Source: an uncultured Eubacteriales bacterium (GTDB lineage: Bacteria > Bacillota > Clostridia > Oscillospirales > CAG-272). From it: a stretch of 64,000 nucleotides of DNA. Below, one piece after another: positions 61,526 to 64,000 of this stretch. Both the position numbers and the translations under genes were made by a program. Positions within the stretch are counted from its first letter, which is position 1. Each line of letters opens with the position of its first letter. A model generated the notes under the pieces. That model was not told where the DNA came from, searched no databases, and saw nothing but the letters and a program-made list of their open reading frames with translations. Location: contig CAKRYT010000003.1 of assembly GCA_934432675.1 (NCBI GenBank), forward strand, positions 1 through 64,000, in the 5' to 3' direction.

Positions 61526-62902
61526 TCATTCCCCGGCGGCGTGGTCAAGCGGCAGGTACCGGACGAGACGGTCGATGTCGCCCGCACCCATGAGGAGCAG
61601 GAGGTCATCCTGCCGCGCATGAGTGCCCGCCCATTCGACGGCGGCACCGAAGTCGGGTGCATAGTCGGCACCGCAGGCGGCGGCGAGGGCGGCGGAGGTG
61701 ATACCGGGGAGCGGCTCTTCACGCGCGGCATAAATGTCGAGCAAAAGCGTTTTGTCTGCGAGACCGAGGGCGGCGGCAAAATCCTCCCAGAGTGCCGCCG
61801 TGCGCGTGTAGGTGTGCGGCTGAAATAGGCAGAGCACGCGCCCGCCCCCCGCCGCCGCGCGTTCCGCGGCGGCAGAAAGGGCGGCGGCGATTTCGGTCGG
61901 GTGATGGGCGTAGTCCAGGGCGACGGTGGCACCCTGCATCCTGCCGACCGTCTCCATGCGTCGCCCGATGCCGCGGAAGGCGGTGAGTGCGTCACGGATC
62001 ACGGAAAAGGGGATGCCCAGTTCCGTCGCCGCCGCCGTCGCTGCGAGCGCGTTTTCCCGGTTATAGCGTCCGGGGACGGCAAGGGAAATGGCACCGAGCG
62101 GTTGCGTTCCCCGGAATACCGAGAGCCCCTCGGGCGTGTCTGCTCCCCGATAATCCGAGGAGGCACTGTAACCGAAACCGACGGCGGCGACGGGGGCGAT
62201 GTCACGGAGTGCCGCACAGTCCGCGCCGATGACGGATCGCTCCGCCCGCGCGAAGAACGCGAGGAACGAGGATTTGACCGCCCCGAGGTCGCGGAACCAG
62301 TCGGGATGGTCGAGATCAATGTTCGTCACGACGGCGAGGGTCGGTGAAAGGGCGAGGAAAGCGTCGCGGTATTCGCACGCCTCGGCGAGAAAAATCGATC
62401 CCGCCCCGATGCGATAGGCACTCCCGCCCGGGGTGAGCGGTGCCCCGCAGGAGACCGTCGGGTCGAGCCCCGCCTCCGTGAGGATCGCCGCCAGCATACC
62501 GACCGTCGTGCTCTTTCCGTGCATGCCGGCGACGGCGATGCGTACACGGGCATCGGCCATGAGTACGGCGAGAAAATCGGCGCGTGAGAGCAGCGGGAGC
62601 CCGCCCTCCCGTGCGTACCGCACGGCGGGAGAATCCTCCCGGACTGCGGTGGTGTAAACGATCGCCTCGGCCCCCTCCGGGTGCGGGTCGCCCTCCGGGG
62701 AGACCCGGATTCCGAGTCGAAAGAGCGCGTGCGCCGTCGCGCCCGTGTAGTCCCTGTCGCATCCGGCGACCTGCCAGCCGCGCGCCTTGGCCATGGCGGC
62801 GAGCCCCGCCATACTGACCCCGCAAATACCGACGAAATACAGTTTCCGCGCACGCCTTGCGAGTGCCGCGGTTTCTTCGAAAGGACGGTTCGTATTCTCC
62901 AT
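61526..62902 (-). CDS. murC: UDP-N-acetylmuramate--L-alanine ligase
   Basis: 458 residues. Mur-ligase marks: N-terminal Rossmann 'YFVGICGVSMAGLAAMAKARG', P-loop 'VAGMHGKSTT', 'EACEYRDAFL', 'VVTNIDLDHPDWF', 'GRYNRENALAA', and 'ALDYAHHPTEI'. It adds L-Ala to UDP-MurNAc, the first step of the peptidoglycan stem peptide. The ATG at 62902 is used; a GTG 15 bases upstream is possible and neither has a strong ribosome binding site. No other mur genes are nearby. Confidence 0.94.
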   Translation of the reverse strand: MENTNRPFEETAALARRARKLYFVGICGVSMAGLAAMAKARGWQVAGCDRDYTGATAHALFRLGIRVSPEGDPHPEGAEAIVYTTAVREDSPAVRYAREGGLPLLSRADFLAVLMADARVRIAVAGMHGKSTTVGMLAAILTEAGLDPTVSCGAPLTPGGSAYRIGAGSIFLAEACEYRDAFLALSPTLAVVTNIDLDHPDWFRDLGAVKSSFLAFFARAERSVIGADCAALRDIAPVAAVGFGYSASSDYRGADTPEGLSVFRGTQPLGAISLAVPGRYNRENALAATAAATELGIPFSVIRDALTAFRGIGRRMETVGRMQGATVALDYAHHPTEIAAALSAAAERAAAGGGRVLCLFQPHTYTRTAALWEDFAAALGLADKTLLLDIYAAREEPLPGITSAALAAACGADYAPDFGAAVEWAGTHARQDDLLLLMGAGDIDRLVRYLPLDHAAGE

Positions 62903-63029
62903 GTCATCCGCTTTCACAAATTGTTTGCAATTTGGTCATACCTTCTCCGATAATCATTTGAATATCGTCCACAGGTGTCCGTTATACTATATGCATTCCA
63001 AGAGATAAAAACAACCGGGAGAATAGGAC

Positions 63030-63335
63030 ATGAAAATTACAGATATCAAGATCAGAAAAACCTTTGAAGAGGGTCCCCTGCGCGCTGTTGTATCGCTGAC
63101 GTTTGATGACCAGCTGGCACTCCACGATGTCAAGGTCATTTATGCGAGAGACCGCTATTTTGTGGTGATGCCTTCCCGCAAGAATCCCGACGGCACTTTC
63201 CGTGATATGGTGCACCCGATCAACGCCGCTTTCCGCGAGGAGATCGAGACCGCCATTATCGGTGCTTACCGTGACCATCTCGCGGCAGAAGAGGCGGCGA
63301 GAGAAGAAGTCGCGGCAGAGGGCACCGAGGCGTAA
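63030..63335 (+). CDS. spoVG: septation/regulatory protein SpoVG
   Basis: 101 residues. 'MKITDIKIRKTFEEGPLRAVVS', 'HDVKVI' and 'VVMPSRKNPDGTFRDMVHPI' are diagnostic. SpoVG is a small nucleic-acid-binding regulator that affects septation, spore cortex formation and surface traits. GGGAGAA precedes the ATG. Single gene followed by a terminator. Confidence 0.95.
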   Translation: MKITDIKIRKTFEEGPLRAVVSLTFDDQLALHDVKVIYARDRYFVVMPSRKNPDGTFRDMVHPINAAFREEIETAIIGAYRDHLAAEEAAREEVAAEGTEA

Positions 63336-63411
63336 AAACCGCACTCTCGGGGAGAGATCGTCCCCGCCTCCGCAGGGAGAGCCGCATGCCCCGAAAAAAG
63401 AGCCGGAAACG

Positions 63412-63451
63412 AGCAACGCGATACCGTCCGTATCGCGTTGCTATCTTTTTT
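63412..63451 (+). terminator. terminator of spoVG
   Basis: AGCAACGCGATA / TATCGCGTTGCT with a 7-base loop, then ATCTTTTTT. Confidence 0.85.
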
Positions 63452-63720
63452 GCAAAAGCAATCGTAAAGCACACTTTCCGTATGCAAAAATTCGGAAATG
63501 TCAGAAAAACTTGACTGTCCCGTTCTTTTTGCGGTTCTCTTCGACTTTTTGTAAAACGAATGCACGTTGAATGGAAAACTTGCTTTCCATCCGTGCGCCG
63601 CACGATGTCGCCCCGTTGCCGTCAGCGTTCTTTGCGTCGGTTTTCGCGTGCTGCCGCCGTTTTGTTTCTCCGCAACATTTGTCAGGCGCATTTCGTGCAT
63701 ATATTTATTGATTTTTCATC
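63452..63720. other. gene-free AT-richer stretch
   Basis: About 270 bases between the spoVG terminator and the next promoter. It contains a small TGGAAA...TTTCCA hairpin near 63573 but no credible gene or known RNA. Confidence 0.45.
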
Positions 63721-63749
63721 TTGCGCGCGGGCGCGAAACATGGTAAAAT
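63721..63749 (+). promoter_or_regulatory. promoter of the aldose-epimerase-like gene
   Basis: TTGCGC, 17 bases, TAAAAT. The 75-base leader has a GGGGGA...TCTCCCC stem inside a GGTTACC...GGTGACC pair (63764-63805), possibly a regulatory fold of unknown type. Confidence 0.5.
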
Positions 63750-63827
63750 GAGGCGAGAACGGTTACCGGGGGACACACGAACGTCTCCCCGTGAATAGGT
63801 GACCCCGGACGGCGAGGTGAATGAAAG

Positions 63828-64000
63828 ATGGTCTCACTGCACAGCGAGGCCTTTACGGTGACGGCAAACGAGATCGGGGCGGAACTCATAAGCGTCCGCT
63901 ACCGCGGCCGTGAGCGACTGTGGCAGAACGAAAACGGCAGTTGGGCGGGGCACGCCCCCATCCTTTTTCCTGTTTGCGGTGCCACGGCGATGCGCCTCGG
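63828..64000 (+). CDS. aldose 1-epimerase family protein, 3' end cut off by the window
   Basis: 57 residues are visible from the ATG at 63828 (GAGGTGA upstream). 'ANEIGAELISVRYRGRERLWQNENGSW' and 'APILFPVCGA' are typical of the LacX/galactose-mutarotase-like branch of the family. These enzymes interconvert alpha and beta forms of sugars or phosphosugars. The rest lies outside the window. Confidence 0.8.
   Translation, partial: MVSLHSEAFTVTANEIGAELISVRYRGRERLWQNENGSWAGHAPILFPVCGATAMRL

Overview
The window is a 64 kb piece of a high-GC (about 60 %) chromosome from an endospore-forming member of the Clostridia, probably an uncultured gut lineage. The evidence is SpoIIR and SpoVG, a preQ1-I riboswitch in front of queT, a clostridial-style tmRNA with an ALAA-ending tag, the dapB-dapF-dapL lysine/meso-diaminopimelate genes, and strong sigma-A promoters with AGGAGG-type ribosome binding sites. 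The gene content is mostly housekeeping. Nothing resembles a CRISPR array, an intact prophage or an insertion sequence.

Layout. 1-3.4 kb: an AT-richer, accessory-looking stretch with a truncated DUF6273 protein, a lipoprotein, a terminated small-RNA or leader candidate and a decayed small gene. 3.4-8.2 kb: flavoprotein, unknown membrane-anchored protein, polysaccharide deacetylase, queT with its riboswitch, spoIIR. 8.2-10.9 kb: smpB and ssrA under one consensus promoter, then a cruciform-like element carrying copies of the tmRNA T-arm, a promoter-terminator small-RNA candidate, and a glycerophosphodiesterase. 11-18 kb: ABC exporter, hydrolase plus sugar symporter pair, tRNA-Leu(GAG), a lipoprotein, trmL and a DUF4886 protein. 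18.3-25.2 kb: an enlarged secA with two trailing membrane-protein genes, then an O-antigen-ligase-like protein. 25.4-31.6 kb: xpt behind an attenuator leader of unrecognised class, followed by a complete BMP-type nucleoside ABC importer; together these look like a purine salvage block. 31.7-36 kb: dapB-dapF-dapL and an MFS transporter. 36.3-41.2 kb: a TerB-like protein, a two-ATPase ABC exporter and a divergent TetR regulator. 41.4-48.3 kb: a dGTPase-like gene and two adjacent genes encoding InlB/Flg_new-type repeat proteins without signal peptides; the larger ends in a domain that resembles the PilM/actin fold. 48.4-52.5 kb: a DUF6472 protein, a divergent GyrB/ParE subunit and gpmI. 53-57.6 kb: an HPr-like protein, malQ, an AbrB-ABC transporter operon and a DapF paralogue that has lost both catalytic cysteines. 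57.8-64 kb: CCA-adding enzyme, malic enzyme plus histidinol phosphatase, murC, spoVG and the start of an aldose-1-epimerase-like gene.

The least explained items are the signal-less repeat/PilM-like pair (42.9-48.3 kb), the xpt leader with mutually exclusive hairpins (25.45-25.58 kb), the small-RNA candidate at 9.36-9.43 kb, and the structured repeat downstream of the tmRNA, a relative of which flanks tRNA-Leu. Functional names come from recognising conserved motifs by eye; no database search was possible.
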